DNA of 64,000 bases from Segnochrobactrum spirostomi (GCF_009600605.1 NZ_VWNA01000001.1:2094501-2158500), one strand, 5' to 3'. Positions 28,165-37,635 are shown, counted from the stretch's first letter. A program made the numbers and translations. Notes: generated from the letters alone by a model not told the origin.

Positions 28165-28656
28165 TCAGTTCGGCGGCAGGCGCCGCCAGGGCGTGCCGGG
28201 CGCGCCGCCGTCGCGCCGCCCATAATCCTCCGCATCGAGATCGACCACCGGGCGGTCGTAGCCATCCTGGCGTGGCGCCCTCGTTTCCATGACGACGACC
28301 TCGACGCGCCGGCGCAGCATCCGCCAGATCGCGGCGCGAACCGGCGGCAGAAACAGGGCGATGCCGACGATGTCGCTGACGAAGCCGGGGAGGATGAGGA
28401 GAAGACCGGCGGCGACCACCAGCGCTCCGTGGAACACGGCCTCGCCGGGCATCCGTCCCGCGTCGAGTTCGGCCTGGATCTGCCGCAGGATATCGAGCCC
28501 CTGGGACCTCAGGAGGCTGAGGCCGACGAAGCCCGACAGGATGACGAGCGCGAGCGTCGGCAGAACGCCGATCTCCCGCCCGACCAGGATGAACACGGCG
28601 ATCTCGAGGATCGGCAACCCGAACAGAACAACGGGCAGGAAAGGGATCGGGCGCAT
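28165..28656 (-). CDS. fxsA: FxsA family membrane protein
   Basis: A 163-residue protein with three or four hydrophobic segments: LPVVLFGLPILEIAVFILVG, LPTLALVILSGFVGLSLL and ALVVAAGLLLILPGFVSDIVG. This is the FxsA pattern, named for overexpression alleviating F-exclusion of phage T7. The C-terminal tail is charged. It is divergent from the Tim44-like gene, and next to secB as in other Hyphomicrobiales. Confidence 0.9.
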   Translation of the reverse strand: MRPIPFLPVVLFGLPILEIAVFILVGREIGVLPTLALVILSGFVGLSLLRSQGLDILRQIQAELDAGRMPGEAVFHGALVVAAGLLLILPGFVSDIVGIALFLPPVRAAIWRMLRRRVEVVVMETRAPRQDGYDRPVVDLDAEDYGRRDGGAPGTPWRRLPPN

Positions 28657-28909
28657 CGCGCGTCTGAGGTCCTTCGAATAGGTGCGGCCGTTACCCTATT
28701 TGGGTGCACAACCGAAATTCGCCACCGGATTCGGGCTTTTTCGCGCAGCGGAGCGGCGGAACGGGGCGGATCGGGCGAGACGGCTTGTCTCCATGCCTTT
28801 ATGCTGCTTGAAGGAGGCCTACATGAGAAGGGTCCGGCCGAGGGCGGGACTCGGGCGGATTTGCGAGCGGGCCAGGCATCGGCCCCGTCCGGCGAACCGG
28901 TGAGGCACG

Positions 28910-29668
28910 ATGGGTGAGATCTTCGACATCTACAACATCATCTTCCTGGTGCTGGCGGTCGTGATCCTGCTCAGGCTCCGGAGCGTACTCGGCCGTCGGA
29001 CCGGGAACGAGCGGCCGCCTGTCGATCCCTTCGCGCGCCGCCAGACCGGGCCAGCGCCGGGCCAGTCTCCGAACCAGGCGCCGGCGAACGATGCGGCGCC
29101 AGCGCCGCGCGATGGCGTCGTCACGCAGTTCCCGACGGCCCGTCAGCCCGAGGCCCCGGAAGTTTCCGGCCGCGAGGCGGGCGAGAAGATCGCGCGCATG
29201 GCATCGGAGGGCACGCCGCTGCGCACAGGTCTCGAGGCGATCCTCGCCTCCGATCCCGCATTCGATCCCGATCGCTTCGTCACCGGTGCGAAGATGGCCT
29301 ACGAGATGATCGTGACCGCCTTCGCCGCAGGCGACCGCAAGGCGCTCAAACCACTCCTCGCCCGAGAGGTGTTCGACGGCTTCGCCGGGGTGATCGCCGA
29401 CCGCGAATCGCGCGGCGAAAAGGTCGAGCAGACCTTCGTCGGCATCGGGAAGGCGGAGATCGTGGACGCCGCCCTGAAGGACGGCACTGCCCACGTCACG
29501 GTGCTCTTCAAGAGCCAGCTCATCTCCGTGACACGCGCCAAGGACGACACCATCGTCGCCGGCGACCCGGCGAGCGTCAACGACATCGCGGACCGCTGGA
29601 CCTTCGCCCGCGACGTCAGCCAGCGCGATCCGAACTGGAAGCTCGTCGCGACCGAATCCCTGGAATGA
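28910..29668 (+). CDS. Tim44/TimA-like membrane-associated protein
   Basis: A 252-residue protein with one N-terminal transmembrane segment (IYNIIFLVLAVVILLRL), a Pro/Ala-rich linker to about residue 85, and a C-terminal Tim44-like domain (FVTGAKMAYEMIVTAFAAGDRKALKPLL, VGIGKAEIVDAALKDGTAHVTVLFKSQ). The domain is related to the mitochondrial import protein Tim44; its bacterial role is not well defined. GAGG precedes the ATG. The stop overlaps mltA by 4 bases. Confidence 0.92.
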   Translation: MGEIFDIYNIIFLVLAVVILLRLRSVLGRRTGNERPPVDPFARRQTGPAPGQSPNQAPANDAAPAPRDGVVTQFPTARQPEAPEVSGREAGEKIARMASEGTPLRTGLEAILASDPAFDPDRFVTGAKMAYEMIVTAFAAGDRKALKPLLAREVFDGFAGVIADRESRGEKVEQTFVGIGKAEIVDAALKDGTAHVTVLFKSQLISVTRAKDDTIVAGDPASVNDIADRWTFARDVSQRDPNWKLVATESLE

Positions 29669-30834
29669 TCCCCGCAGGCCGGCGCCGTGCGGTCGCCGCT
29701 TTCGCGGGCGGCATGGCGCTCATCGCCGGTGCGTCCGCGTTCGCGGCCGAGGCGTCTCGGCCGCCGCCCGGCGCTGGGCCGGACTGTGCTGTGCGCCTCG
29801 CCTCGCTCCCTGGCTGGCGCCAGGACGAACCGGCGTTCGCCCTCGAAGCGTTCCGCCGCTCCTGTGCCAAGGCGGTCGGAAGCGTCAGCCTACTCCCCGC
29901 CTGTATCGCCGTGGCGCGCTACGGCTATACCAACCGGGCGGCGCGGGCCTTCTTTGCCCGCCATTTCGCGGCGGCGCGGATCGGCGCGCCGGGCTCGGGC
30001 TTCCTCACCGGATATTACGAGCCCGAGATTCGCGGCGCGCGCGCGGCAGAAGCGCGCTTCCCGACCCCGCTCTATCGGCTGCCGCCGGACCTCGTGCCGC
30101 TCGGCTCCGCGGTGCCGCGCCCGGCCGGGTTCGACCCGGCGCTCAAGGCGGCGCAGCGGCTGGCGGATGGGACCCTTGTGCCCTATCCGGACCGGGCCGC
30201 CATCGAGGCCGGCGCCCTGAGGGGCGAGGGCCTCGAGATCGTCTATGTCGATCCGATCGAGGCTTTCTTCGCCCAGGTGCAGGGGTCCGTTCGCGTCCGT
30301 CTCGCCGATGGCACCGTGCTCAGGCTCGGCTATGCCGGCAAGAACGGCCACCCCTATGTGCCGATCGCTCGGCTCCTGATCGAACGGGGCGAGATCGCGC
30401 GGGCGGACATGACCGCCGACCGCCTCCGCGGCTGGCTCGCCGCCCACCCGGACGCGGCGCCGGCCTTGATGAACGCCAACCCGTCCTACGTCTTCTTCCG
30501 CATCGTCGCGGGAGCGAAGCCCGCCGAAGGGCCGATCGGCACCGAAGGCGTGCCGCTGACCGTCGGGCGCAGCCTCGCCGTCGATCCCGCCTTCACCGCG
30601 CTCGGCACGCCGCTGTGGATCGACGGAACGCGCCCGTCGGCGATCGGCGCCGACCGTCCGCTGCGCCGGCTGGTGATCGCCCAGGACACCGGCGGGGCCA
30701 TCAAGGGCGCGGCGCGCGGCGACCTCTTCGTCGGCACCGGCGACAAGGCCGGCCGGATCGCCGGCCGCCTCAAGAACCCGATGACCCTCTACCGCCTCGT
30801 GCCGAAAGGCAGCGTTGCGGAGTGCGCGCCGTGA
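29665..30834 (+). CDS. mltA: Membrane-bound lytic murein transglycosylase A
   Basis: A 389-residue periplasmic enzyme that cleaves peptidoglycan glycan strands to 1,6-anhydromuropeptides. It has a signal peptide (to about residue 28, ASAFAAEA), the MltA barrel with GFLTGYYEPEI, and a 3D domain with VIAQDTGGAIKGAARGDLFVGTGDKAG, which contains the catalytic Asp. No lipobox Cys is obvious at the cleavage site, so it may be soluble in the periplasm. It is coupled to both neighbours by 4-base overlaps. Confidence 0.94.
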   Translation: MIPAGRRRAVAAFAGGMALIAGASAFAAEASRPPPGAGPDCAVRLASLPGWRQDEPAFALEAFRRSCAKAVGSVSLLPACIAVARYGYTNRAARAFFARHFAAARIGAPGSGFLTGYYEPEIRGARAAEARFPTPLYRLPPDLVPLGSAVPRPAGFDPALKAAQRLADGTLVPYPDRAAIEAGALRGEGLEIVYVDPIEAFFAQVQGSVRVRLADGTVLRLGYAGKNGHPYVPIARLLIERGEIARADMTADRLRGWLAAHPDAAPALMNANPSYVFFRIVAGAKPAEGPIGTEGVPLTVGRSLAVDPAFTALGTPLWIDGTRPSAIGADRPLRRLVIAQDTGGAIKGAARGDLFVGTGDKAGRIAGRLKNPMTLYRLVPKGSVAECAP

Positions 30835-31493
30835 GCCGGCGCGGTCGCCGCACCCTGCGGCCGGAAGAAGAGGAACTCTGGCGCCGCGTCGCCGAGAGCG
30901 TCGATCGCCTCAAGCCGCGCCGCAGTACCCGCCGGGGCAGAGCGGCGAAGAATGCTGCGAGCCAGGACGCCACGTCGGGAGATGCCGGGGATGCGAGCGG
31001 AGGATCGCCGGCACGCGCGCCGGTGCCCGGTCCTGCCGCGCCGCCGGCACCTGTTCCGCCGCGGATCTCCGCAGCGCCGCCGGGGAAGCCCGCCGCGAAG
31101 TCGCCCGCTCCCAATCATCCGCCGCTGGCGCCTCTGGAGCGGCGCACCGTGCAGCGCCTTGTGCGCGGCACCCATGCGATCGACGATCGCCTCGACCTGC
31201 ACGGCCTCACCCAGGAGGCGGCGAAACGCCGGCTGATGGATTTCCTGCACCGCGCCCAGGCGGACGGGCTCAAGACGGTGCTCGTCATCACGGGGAAGGG
31301 CGCGCTCGGGACGGATCGCTTCGAGGCCGGCGATTTCACCGCCGAGCGCGGCGTGCTGCGGCGGGTCGTGCCGGAATGGCTGCGGATGCCCGGCGCCCGC
31401 GGTCTCGTCGTCGGCTTCTCGGAGGCGCACGCCGCCCACGGCGGATCCGGCGCGCTCTATGTTCGCATCCGCCGCCCCAAGACGGGCCGCTGA
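30831..31493 (+). CDS. Smr/MutS2-type domain protein
   Basis: A 220-residue protein. A charged N-terminal region and a Pro/Ala-rich linker (about residues 45-95) lead to a C-terminal Smr domain with IDDRLDLHGLTQEAAKRRLMDFL, VLVITGKG and ALYVRIRRPK. Smr domains are nucleic-acid endonucleases; the LDLHG and TGKG motifs are intact. The start is GTG at 30831, in a GTGA overlap with mltA. The Tim44-like/mltA/smr trio is typical of Hyphomicrobiales near the origin. Confidence 0.92.
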   Translation: MSRRGRRTLRPEEEELWRRVAESVDRLKPRRSTRRGRAAKNAASQDATSGDAGDASGGSPARAPVPGPAAPPAPVPPRISAAPPGKPAAKSPAPNHPPLAPLERRTVQRLVRGTHAIDDRLDLHGLTQEAAKRRLMDFLHRAQADGLKTVLVITGKGALGTDRFEAGDFTAERGVLRRVVPEWLRMPGARGLVVGFSEAHAAHGGSGALYVRIRRPKTGR

Positions 31494-31541
31494 CGCGAGC
31501 CGGCCCGCCGCGCCGGACGTCTCTCCCGCACCCCCGAAACG

Positions 31542-31563
31542 AAAAGAGCCGCCCGAAGGCGGC
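31542..31563 (-). terminator. Intrinsic terminator of rpmI-rplT
   Basis: On the minus strand GCCGCC TTCG GGCGGC (31548-31563) is followed by TCTTTTCGTTT. It lies 32 bases after the rplT stop. Confidence 0.75.
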
Positions 31564-31595
31564 CCGTTCCGTCAATCTCGCAGCGCCGATCGAAA

Positions 31596-31958
31596 TCAGG
31601 CGGCGACGATATTGGCCTTCGCGGTTTCGACCAGCGCGGCGAACGCCGCCGGCTCGCGGATCGCGAGATCCGACAGAACCTTCCGGTCGACCTCGACGCC
31701 GGCCTTGTTGAGGCCGTCGATGAAGCGCGAATAGGTCAGGCCGTGCTCGCGCACCGCCGCGTTGATGCGCTGAACCCAGAGGGCCCGGAAATTGCGCTTC
31801 TTCGCCTTCCGGTCGCGGAAGGCATATTGCATGCTCTTGTCGACCGCAGCCTTCGCGGCCCGGATCGTATTCTTGCGACGGCCATAAAAGCCCTTAGCGG
31901 CCTTCAGGACCTTCTTGTGCTTGGCATGGGCAGCAACGCCCCGCTTCACGCGCGCCAT
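31596..31958 (-). CDS. rplT: 50S ribosomal protein L20
   Basis: A 120-residue L20 of standard length: [23 protein letters not shown], the [25 protein letters not shown] helix and [21 protein letters not shown]. It binds 23S rRNA early in assembly and in many bacteria represses its own operon. It follows rpmI by 48 bases. infC, often upstream of this pair, is about 26 kb away here. Confidence 0.98.
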   Translation of the reverse strand: MARVKRGVAAHAKHKKVLKAAKGFYGRRKNTIRAAKAAVDKSMQYAFRDRKAKKRNFRALWVQRINAAVREHGLTYSRFIDGLNKAGVEVDRKVLSDLAIREPAAFAALVETAKANIVAA

Positions 31959-32006
31959 GGCGATAACTCCTCGTTATTCGGTGAAGGGATAACCCGCGGA
32001 AAAACT

Positions 32007-32207
32007 TCAGGCGTTCGGCAGGAAGTTCTTCTTGATGATGCGGGCATCGGCGTCGGCGAGCACGGTCGTGCCGCGGGCGTTGCGGATGAACTTCTTCGTC
32101 CGCTTGATCATCCCGTGGCGCTTGCCGGCCTGCTGGACCTTCACCTTGCCGGTGGCGGTGACCTTGAAGCGCTTCTTGGCGCCGGACTTCGTCTTCAGCT
32201 TGGGCAC
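32007..32207 (-). CDS. rpmI: 50S ribosomal protein L35
   Basis: A 66-residue protein ([21 protein letters not shown]...). The start is GTG at 32207, which gives the normal L35 length and has GGAGAG upstream; the longer frame to 32246 adds a non-conserved extension. Forms an operon with rplT. Confidence 0.96.
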   Translation of the reverse strand: MPKLKTKSGAKKRFKVTATGKVKVQQAGKRHGMIKRTKKFIRNARGTTVLADADARIIKKNFLPNA

Positions 32208-32399
32208 TTTGGCTCTCCAATGATGGTGACGGACACAGGACAACACTCACGCCCCCCTTGCGGGAGCCGCTCGCGGTCCATCCGTCGGATGCGCTGAGCA
32301 TTCAGGATCGCCACGGCATGCCCTTTAGCCGGGCGATCCACGAAGACCGGCCTTATAGCGGGGGCCGGCGCAAAGCGCAACGCCGGCGTCTCGCGACGC

Positions 32400-33392
32400 T
32401 CACCCGAAGGTGAGCGTCTCGTCCAAGGGGGAGAGCGGGACGGCGCTCGCGAGGGTCGCGCGGGCGCGGGCGCTGTCGCGGTCCATCTGGGCGACGAGGG
32501 CGTCGAGGCTGTCGAACTTCAATTCGGGGCGCTGATATTCGAACAGCGAGACCGAGAGCAGCCGGCCGTAGAGGTCGCCCTTGAAGTCGAACAGATGGAC
32601 TTCGAGGAGCGGCGCGCCGTTGTCGAAGGTCGGGCGGCGCCCGAAGCTCGCGACGCCGTCGTAAAGGCGGCCGTCGAGCCGGACCCGGACCGTGTAGATG
32701 CCGAGTGCGAGGGCGCAATCGTCGGCCAGACGCAGGTTGGCGGTCGGATAGCCGAGTTCGCGGCCGCGCTTGTCGCCGTGGCGCACCTCCGCCTCGGTCT
32801 GCCAGCGCCAGCCGAGCAGCGCGTTCGCCGCCGCCGCATCGCCGGTCGAGAGGGCGTCGCGCACCCGCGTCGAGGAGATCGGGCCGCCGCTCTCGTCCTT
32901 CATCGGCTCGGCGATCGAGACGCCGAAGCCGCGCCGCGCGCCGGCCTCGACGAGGAAGGCCGGGGACCCGGCGCGGGCCTTGCCGAAATGGAAATCGTAG
33001 CCGATCAGCACGTGGCGGACGCCGAGCCGCCCGACCAGCACCTCGTCGACGAACTCCTCCGCCGTCAGCGCGGCGAACACGCGGTCGAACGGCGCGACGA
33101 CGAGGCCGTCGATGCCGAGCGCGGCGATCACGCGGCCCTTGAGGTGGGGGGGCGTGAGGCGGAAGATCGGCTGATCGGGCCGGAACAGCGAGCGCGGATG
33201 CGGCTCGAAGGTGAGGGCCGCGGTCGGCTGTCCGTGGGCGTGGGCGATGTCGCGGGCGAGCGAGAGCACCGCCTGATGGCCGCGGTGGACGCCGTCGAAA
33301 TTGCCGATGGCGACGACGCCGCCACGGAGCCGCTCCGGCAGCGCGCCCAGCGGCACATGAAAATCGCGAGGCTCGTCCGCTGTCGCGCTCAC
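32400..33392 (-). CDS. ribF: Bifunctional riboflavin kinase/FAD synthetase
   Basis: A 330-residue enzyme. The N-terminal FMN adenylyltransferase domain has VVAIGNFDGVHRGHQAVL (GNFDGVHxGH) and ISSTRVRDAL. The C-terminal riboflavin kinase domain has GRELGYPTANLRL and GVASFGRRPTFD. GTG at 33392 lies 16 bases after the HAD gene and has a GAAGGGCG upstream. Converts riboflavin to FMN and FAD. Confidence 0.94.
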   Translation of the reverse strand: MSATADEPRDFHVPLGALPERLRGGVVAIGNFDGVHRGHQAVLSLARDIAHAHGQPTAALTFEPHPRSLFRPDQPIFRLTPPHLKGRVIAALGIDGLVVAPFDRVFAALTAEEFVDEVLVGRLGVRHVLIGYDFHFGKARAGSPAFLVEAGARRGFGVSIAEPMKDESGGPISSTRVRDALSTGDAAAANALLGWRWQTEAEVRHGDKRGRELGYPTANLRLADDCALALGIYTVRVRLDGRLYDGVASFGRRPTFDNGAPLLEVHLFDFKGDLYGRLLSVSLFEYQRPELKFDSLDALVAQMDRDSARARATLASAVPLSPLDETLTFG

Positions 33393-33408
33393 CCGGGCCG
33401 CCCTTCGA

Positions 33409-34296
33409 TCACCAGGCGAGATAGGGAATCGCGGCGACGGCCCGGACCTTCTCGGTCGCAAGCCGTTGCGTCACGAGGGCGGCGTCGGGCGCTTCGATGG
33501 CCCCGAAATCGGCGCCATGAATACCGGCGGTGACGAACAGGGCGTCGATGCCCTGGTCGGTCGCGCCGCGCATGTCGGTGTGGAGGCCGTCGCCGACCGC
33601 GAGGATGCGCTCGGGCGCGACCGGCGCGCCGGCGATCCCCTTGATGCGGGCGAACGCGGCCCGGTAGATCGGCGCATGGGGCTTGCCGAGCTGCACGATC
33701 GGCCCGCCGAGTTCGGCGTAGAGGCGGGCGAGAGCGCCGCCGCACCAGATCATCTTGAAGCCGCGCTCGACGACGATGTCGGGATTGGCCGAGACGAGGG
33801 GCAGCCGGCGGGCGGCGAAGCCTTCAAGGAGGGTGCGATAATCGTCCGGCGTCTCGACCTCGTCGTTGACGAGCCCGGTCACGCAGACGACCTCGGCGTC
33901 ATCGGCGTCGGCGAGGGTGAAGCTGGTCCCCTCGTAGAGCGACAGGTCGCGCTCCGGACCGATGTGGTAGACGCGCGTCTCCGTCATCCGGGCGAGGTGC
34001 GCGTGGGTCACGTCGCCCGAGGTCACGACGGCGTCGAAGGCTCCCTCGGTGACGCCGAAGCCCTCGAGCTGGGTCAGCACGGGCCCGTGCGGCCGCGGCG
34101 AATTGGTGACGAGCACGACGATGCCGCCGCGCTCCTTGCGGAAGCGGGTCAGGGCTTCGACGGCGGCCGGGTAGGCCTCGACGCCGTTGTGCACGACGCC
34201 CCAGACATCGCAGACGAGCGCGTCGTAACGCTCGCTCAGCGCGGACAGGCCTTCGATGACGGCGACCGGCGCGGGGAAGGACGCGGAGGTGTTCAT
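33409..34296 (-). CDS. HAD superfamily class IIA hydrolase (TIGR01459-like)
   Basis: A 295-residue phosphatase-like protein. Motif I is CDVWGVVHNG (about residues 29-38), with Trp two positions after the Asp where most phosphatases have a second Asp; this is the pattern I recall for this alphaproteobacterial subfamily. Motif II is VLVTNSPRP and the C-terminal acidic motif is ILAVGDGLHTDMRGA. The class IIA cap lies between. The substrate is unknown. It is directly upstream of ribF, which hints at a flavin-phosphate role, but this is only inference. Confidence 0.88.
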   Translation of the reverse strand: MNTSASFPAPVAVIEGLSALSERYDALVCDVWGVVHNGVEAYPAAVEALTRFRKERGGIVVLVTNSPRPHGPVLTQLEGFGVTEGAFDAVVTSGDVTHAHLARMTETRVYHIGPERDLSLYEGTSFTLADADDAEVVCVTGLVNDEVETPDDYRTLLEGFAARRLPLVSANPDIVVERGFKMIWCGGALARLYAELGGPIVQLGKPHAPIYRAAFARIKGIAGAPVAPERILAVGDGLHTDMRGATDQGIDALFVTAGIHGADFGAIEAPDAALVTQRLATEKVRAVAAIPYLAW

Positions 34297-34361
34297 GGCC
34301 GCCGAGCTAGCCCCTCCGGGGCGCTTCGGTCAAGCCGGTGCTGCGCCGCAACGAAGTCGCG

Positions 34362-34658
34362 TCACGGTGTGGCATGGATCTCGTCGCCGATCTTCACCAG
34401 GACGTCGCCTTCGAGCAGCGGCTGGATGCGGTCGAACAGGTCGGTGACGACGGGCGATGTCAGGTAGCGGTCGAGCGTCGCGCGGTCCTTGGCGCGCAGG
34501 TGGCTCGTGAAGAGCGTGGGCTCGCCGGAATCGCGTGACACGGACACCGAAACGACCGCGTCCGTCGTCTCCCTCCGCCGGGCCGTCTCCACCAAGGCCT
34601 GCTCGAGCACGCCTTCATGGCCGGCCTTGACGCGGATGATGGTCGTCATGGTGATCAT
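34362..34658 (-). CDS. Small ABM-type (antibiotic biosynthesis monooxygenase-like) protein
   Basis: A 98-residue protein with a ferredoxin-like dimeric alpha-beta-barrel pattern: TIIRVKAGHEGVLEQALVE, VSVSVSRDSGEPTLFTSHLRAKDRATLDRYL. Such proteins include quinol monooxygenases and heme-degrading relatives. GGAGGAG lies 6 bases before the ATG at 34658. It is a separate cistron between cobW-like and HAD genes on the same strand. Function is not assigned further. Confidence 0.75.
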   Translation of the reverse strand: MITMTTIIRVKAGHEGVLEQALVETARRRETTDAVVSVSVSRDSGEPTLFTSHLRAKDRATLDRYLTSPVVTDLFDRIQPLLEGDVLVKIGDEIHATP

Positions 34659-34743
34659 CGCACTCTCCTCCCCGGATGGCTCGGCAACCGGACACGCTCG
34701 GCCGGCCGCTCGGGTCCGGCACGAGGCGGAAGGGAGCGGCGGT

Positions 34744-35985
34744 TCAGCCGAAGCGGTGACCCGGCACCGCGAGCGGATTGTCGATCAGCGCCGCCGCGTC
34801 GGGCCGATCGGGCGCGACCACGCCGGTGAAGGCGTCGAACAGGCCGCGGACGAAGCCCTCCGGCAGATCGCAGGTGATAAACACGAGCCGCGTCGTCCGG
34901 TTGCCTTCGGGCCACGCCTCGAGCTGCACCGGCGGATGGAGCACATGCTGCACGGCGTGCAGCACCAGGGGCCGCTCCGGCGTTTCGGCGACGCAGACGA
35001 TGCCCTTCATGCGCAGGAGCTTCGGGCCGTGGCCGGCGCGCAGGAGCTCCAGGAACATGTCGAGGGCGGCCATCGGCACAGGCCGCTCGGTGGTCAGCGC
35101 GAACGCCCGGATGCGGGAATCGTGGCGGTTCACGTCGTGGTGATGGTCGTGGTGCCCGTGAGCGTGATCGTCGTGACCGTGATGGTCGTCATGATCGTGG
35201 TCGTGGTGATGGTGCCCGTGGTCGTGGTCGTGATGGTGGTCGTGGTGATGGCCCTGACCCTGAGGCCCGTAGTGTTCCGAGGCGAGCCAGCGGGCGACAT
35301 CGGGGATCTTGGTCTTGGGGTCGTAGAGGCCGCAATCGATCAGCGCCGGCAGGGTCGCCTCGCCACGGACGGCATCGAGGCGCGGCGCGGCGGGATTGAG
35401 GGCGGCGAGACGGGCGTGGAGTGCCGCCACGTCGAGGCCGCGCTCGGCCGCGAGATCGGTCTTGGTGACGACGATGCGGTCGGCCATCGCGACCTGCTTC
35501 ACCGCCTCGATATGGGTGTCCAGGGTCTCGGCGCCGTTCACGGCATCGACGACGGTGACGACGCCGTCGAGGCGGAAGCGCATCACCAGATAGGGATGCA
35601 GCATGATGGCGTGGAGCACCGGCGCCGGATCGGCGAGGCCGGTGGTCTCGATCACCACGCGGTCGAGGCGGGCGATCCGCCCGTTGTCGAGGCCGCGCAG
35701 CAGGTCCTCCAGCGTGCTGACGAGCTCGCCGCGCACGGTGCAGCAGAGGCAGCCGTTGGAGAGCTCGATGATGCCGTCGGAGGCGGCGGAGACGAGGAGA
35801 TGATCGACCCCGACCTCGCCGAATTCGTTCACGATCACCGCGGCGTGGGCGAGCGCGGGATCACCGAGCAGGCGGTTGAGCAGGGTCGTCTTGCCGGCGC
35901 CGAGGAAGCCGGTCAGCACTGTCACCGGAATCGGGGTTCGGCCGGCGCGCGGGGCACCGGCGGCGACGTCTGGCTCGGAGCTCAT
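34744..35985 (-). CDS. COG0523 (CobW/ZigA-type) GTPase with a His-rich metal-binding insert
   Basis: A 413-residue metallochaperone-type GTPase. Walker A GFLGAGKT is at residues 26-33, the metal-binding CLCC at 79-82 and VTKTDL in the G domain. Residues of about 245-284 hold 24 His with alternating Asp, a strong Zn/Co/Ni-binding linker. The CobW C-terminal domain follows (LLRMKGIVCV, VLHAVQHVLHPP, RLVFITCDL). The start overlaps the D,D-carboxypeptidase stop (ATGA). Because the neighbours show no cobalamin gene, zinc handling is more likely than cobalamin synthesis. Confidence 0.92.
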   Translation of the reverse strand: MSSEPDVAAGAPRAGRTPIPVTVLTGFLGAGKTTLLNRLLGDPALAHAAVIVNEFGEVGVDHLLVSAASDGIIELSNGCLCCTVRGELVSTLEDLLRGLDNGRIARLDRVVIETTGLADPAPVLHAIMLHPYLVMRFRLDGVVTVVDAVNGAETLDTHIEAVKQVAMADRIVVTKTDLAAERGLDVAALHARLAALNPAAPRLDAVRGEATLPALIDCGLYDPKTKIPDVARWLASEHYGPQGQGHHHDHHHDHDHGHHHHDHDHDDHHGHDDHAHGHHDHHHDVNRHDSRIRAFALTTERPVPMAALDMFLELLRAGHGPKLLRMKGIVCVAETPERPLVLHAVQHVLHPPVQLEAWPEGNRTTRLVFITCDLPEGFVRGLFDAFTGVVAPDRPDAAALIDNPLAVPGHRFG

Positions 35986-37358
35986 TGGGCGGCGCCGGGA
36001 TTGAGCAGCGCGGGCGGCAGCAGCGACAGCGGGACGCTGACTCCGGGCTTGGCGGCCGAGGCGATCGCCTCGGTCTGGGCGCCCGCGACACCGGGCAGCC
36101 CTGCGGTGCTGCCGGAATAGGAGGCATCGGTCGCAGACGCGGCGGTAAGGTCCGCGATGCTCTTCGCCGGCTGCTTCTTCCGCGCGCCGGCGGCCGGACC
36201 GGTCGTGTCGAACGGCGTCGCGGACGCGACGGCGGTGCCGGCCGCCCCGCCGATGAACACGGGAACCGGCGGCTTCACGATGCGGGTCGCGCTCAGATAG
36301 CTCTTGCCGTCGTCGGTGCGGGTCGGGATCAGGCGGTCGCCGTTGGCGATGTAGCCGAGCTCGCCCGGTGCGTCGTCGTCGCCCTGGTCGGCCGAGGCGA
36401 CGACCGTCCCGGCCTTGGCGCGGTTCGGGCCGCAGACGAAGGCCTTGCGGTTCGCCGGGGTGCCCATGCCGGGCGGATTGCGCAGGGCGGCGAGCGTCGG
36501 GCCGCGGCGGCCGGGCTGCTCGAAGGCCATTTCGAGGGCGCGGGCGGCGAATTCGTCGCGCTCACGGGTGTTGTAGGCGCCGAGCACGACGGTGAGCAGG
36601 GTGCGGCCGTTGCGGGTCGCCGTCGCCACCACGTTGAAGCCGGAATTGCAGATGAAGCCGGTCTTCATGCCGTCGGCACCGACATAGCGCTCGAGCAGGC
36701 GGTTGTGGGTGCGGATGATCTGCTTGCCGAACTTGAGGCCGGTGATGCCGAACAGCGCCTTGTATTGCGGATAATCGCGCAGGATCGCGGTGGCGAGCAC
36801 GGCGAGGTCGCGGGCGTTGGAGAGCTGCCCGTCGTCCGGCAGGCCGTTCGGATTGTCGAAATGGCTGCGCGTCATGCCGAGGCGGTGGGCCTCGGAATTC
36901 ATCATCGCGACGAAGGCCGGCTCGGACCCGGCGGTCGATTCCGCGATGGCGACGGCGATGTCGTTCGCCGACTTCACGATCATCATCTTGAGGGCGTTGT
37001 CGACGGTGAGCACCGTGCCGACCTTGAAGCCCATCTTGCTCGGCGACTGGGAGAGCGCGTTTTGGCTCACCGTCACCGGCGAATTCAGCGTTATGCGGCC
37101 GCTCTGGATCAGGCGGAACGTCACGTAGGCGGTCATCAGCTTGCTGACCGAGGCGGGGTACCAGCTCTGGAAGGCGTTGCGCTGGTCGAGCACCATGCCG
37201 GTGTTCACGTCGACCACGATATAGGCGCCGATGTCGGCGCGGGCGGGCGATGCCGCCACCAACGATGCCGAAAGCGTCGCCGCGAGCGCCAGCGGCGCTG
37301 CGCGACGGGAGAGGCGGCGCACGACGGCACCCGACAGGTGAGACCAAAAACGGAGCAC
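35982..37358 (-). CDS. dacA: D-alanyl-D-alanine carboxypeptidase (penicillin-binding protein 5/6 type)
   Basis: A 458-residue periplasmic enzyme that trims the terminal D-Ala of peptidoglycan stems. The signal peptide ends SPARADIGA (about residue 41). Active-site motifs are SVSK (S70-K73), SAN and KTG (DGMKTGF). After the catalytic domain the tail is long and Ala/Pro/Gly-rich, without an obvious amphipathic anchor. The start is a GTG at 37358 because GGAGGA lies 6 bases upstream; an in-frame ATG nine codons earlier (37385) is also possible. Confidence 0.93.
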   Translation of the reverse strand: MLRFWSHLSGAVVRRLSRRAAPLALAATLSASLVAASPARADIGAYIVVDVNTGMVLDQRNAFQSWYPASVSKLMTAYVTFRLIQSGRITLNSPVTVSQNALSQSPSKMGFKVGTVLTVDNALKMMIVKSANDIAVAIAESTAGSEPAFVAMMNSEAHRLGMTRSHFDNPNGLPDDGQLSNARDLAVLATAILRDYPQYKALFGITGLKFGKQIIRTHNRLLERYVGADGMKTGFICNSGFNVVATATRNGRTLLTVVLGAYNTRERDEFAARALEMAFEQPGRRGPTLAALRNPPGMGTPANRKAFVCGPNRAKAGTVVASADQGDDDAPGELGYIANGDRLIPTRTDDGKSYLSATRIVKPPVPVFIGGAAGTAVASATPFDTTGPAAGARKKQPAKSIADLTAASATDASYSGSTAGLPGVAGAQTEAIASAAKPGVSVPLSLLPPALLNPGAAQ

Positions 37359-37635
37359 GCCTCTTCCTCCGGCTCGAACGGCCATACCGCCAACGGCGCA
37401 GTGGAAACGCGACACGAATAGCCGATCGAGACGCGCTTGGCAAAAGCCTACCGCATCGCAACTGTCGGCCAAGGGCTTGGCAGCGCCGGCGAATTCGCGC
37501 ACTGAAGGGGCGGAGGCGCGGGGTGGACTGCCGCCACGTGCCGGAAATGTGAAGAGTCTCAATCGATTACCTTCCTGCCGTCCGGCCGTGCCGGGCCGCC
37601 GAAGGCGATCTCGCGACGATCGATCGGAGAGGTTA

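Noticed and set aside
32395-32418. 10-bp hairpin over the ribF stop codon as a terminator
   Set aside because: The stem is perfect but no T-run follows on the minus strand, and most of it is coding sequence.
35130-35260. Short tandem DNA repeat or CRISPR-like array
   Set aside because: The repeated CAC/GAC codons encode a His/Asp-rich linker inside an intact GTPase. There are no spacers.
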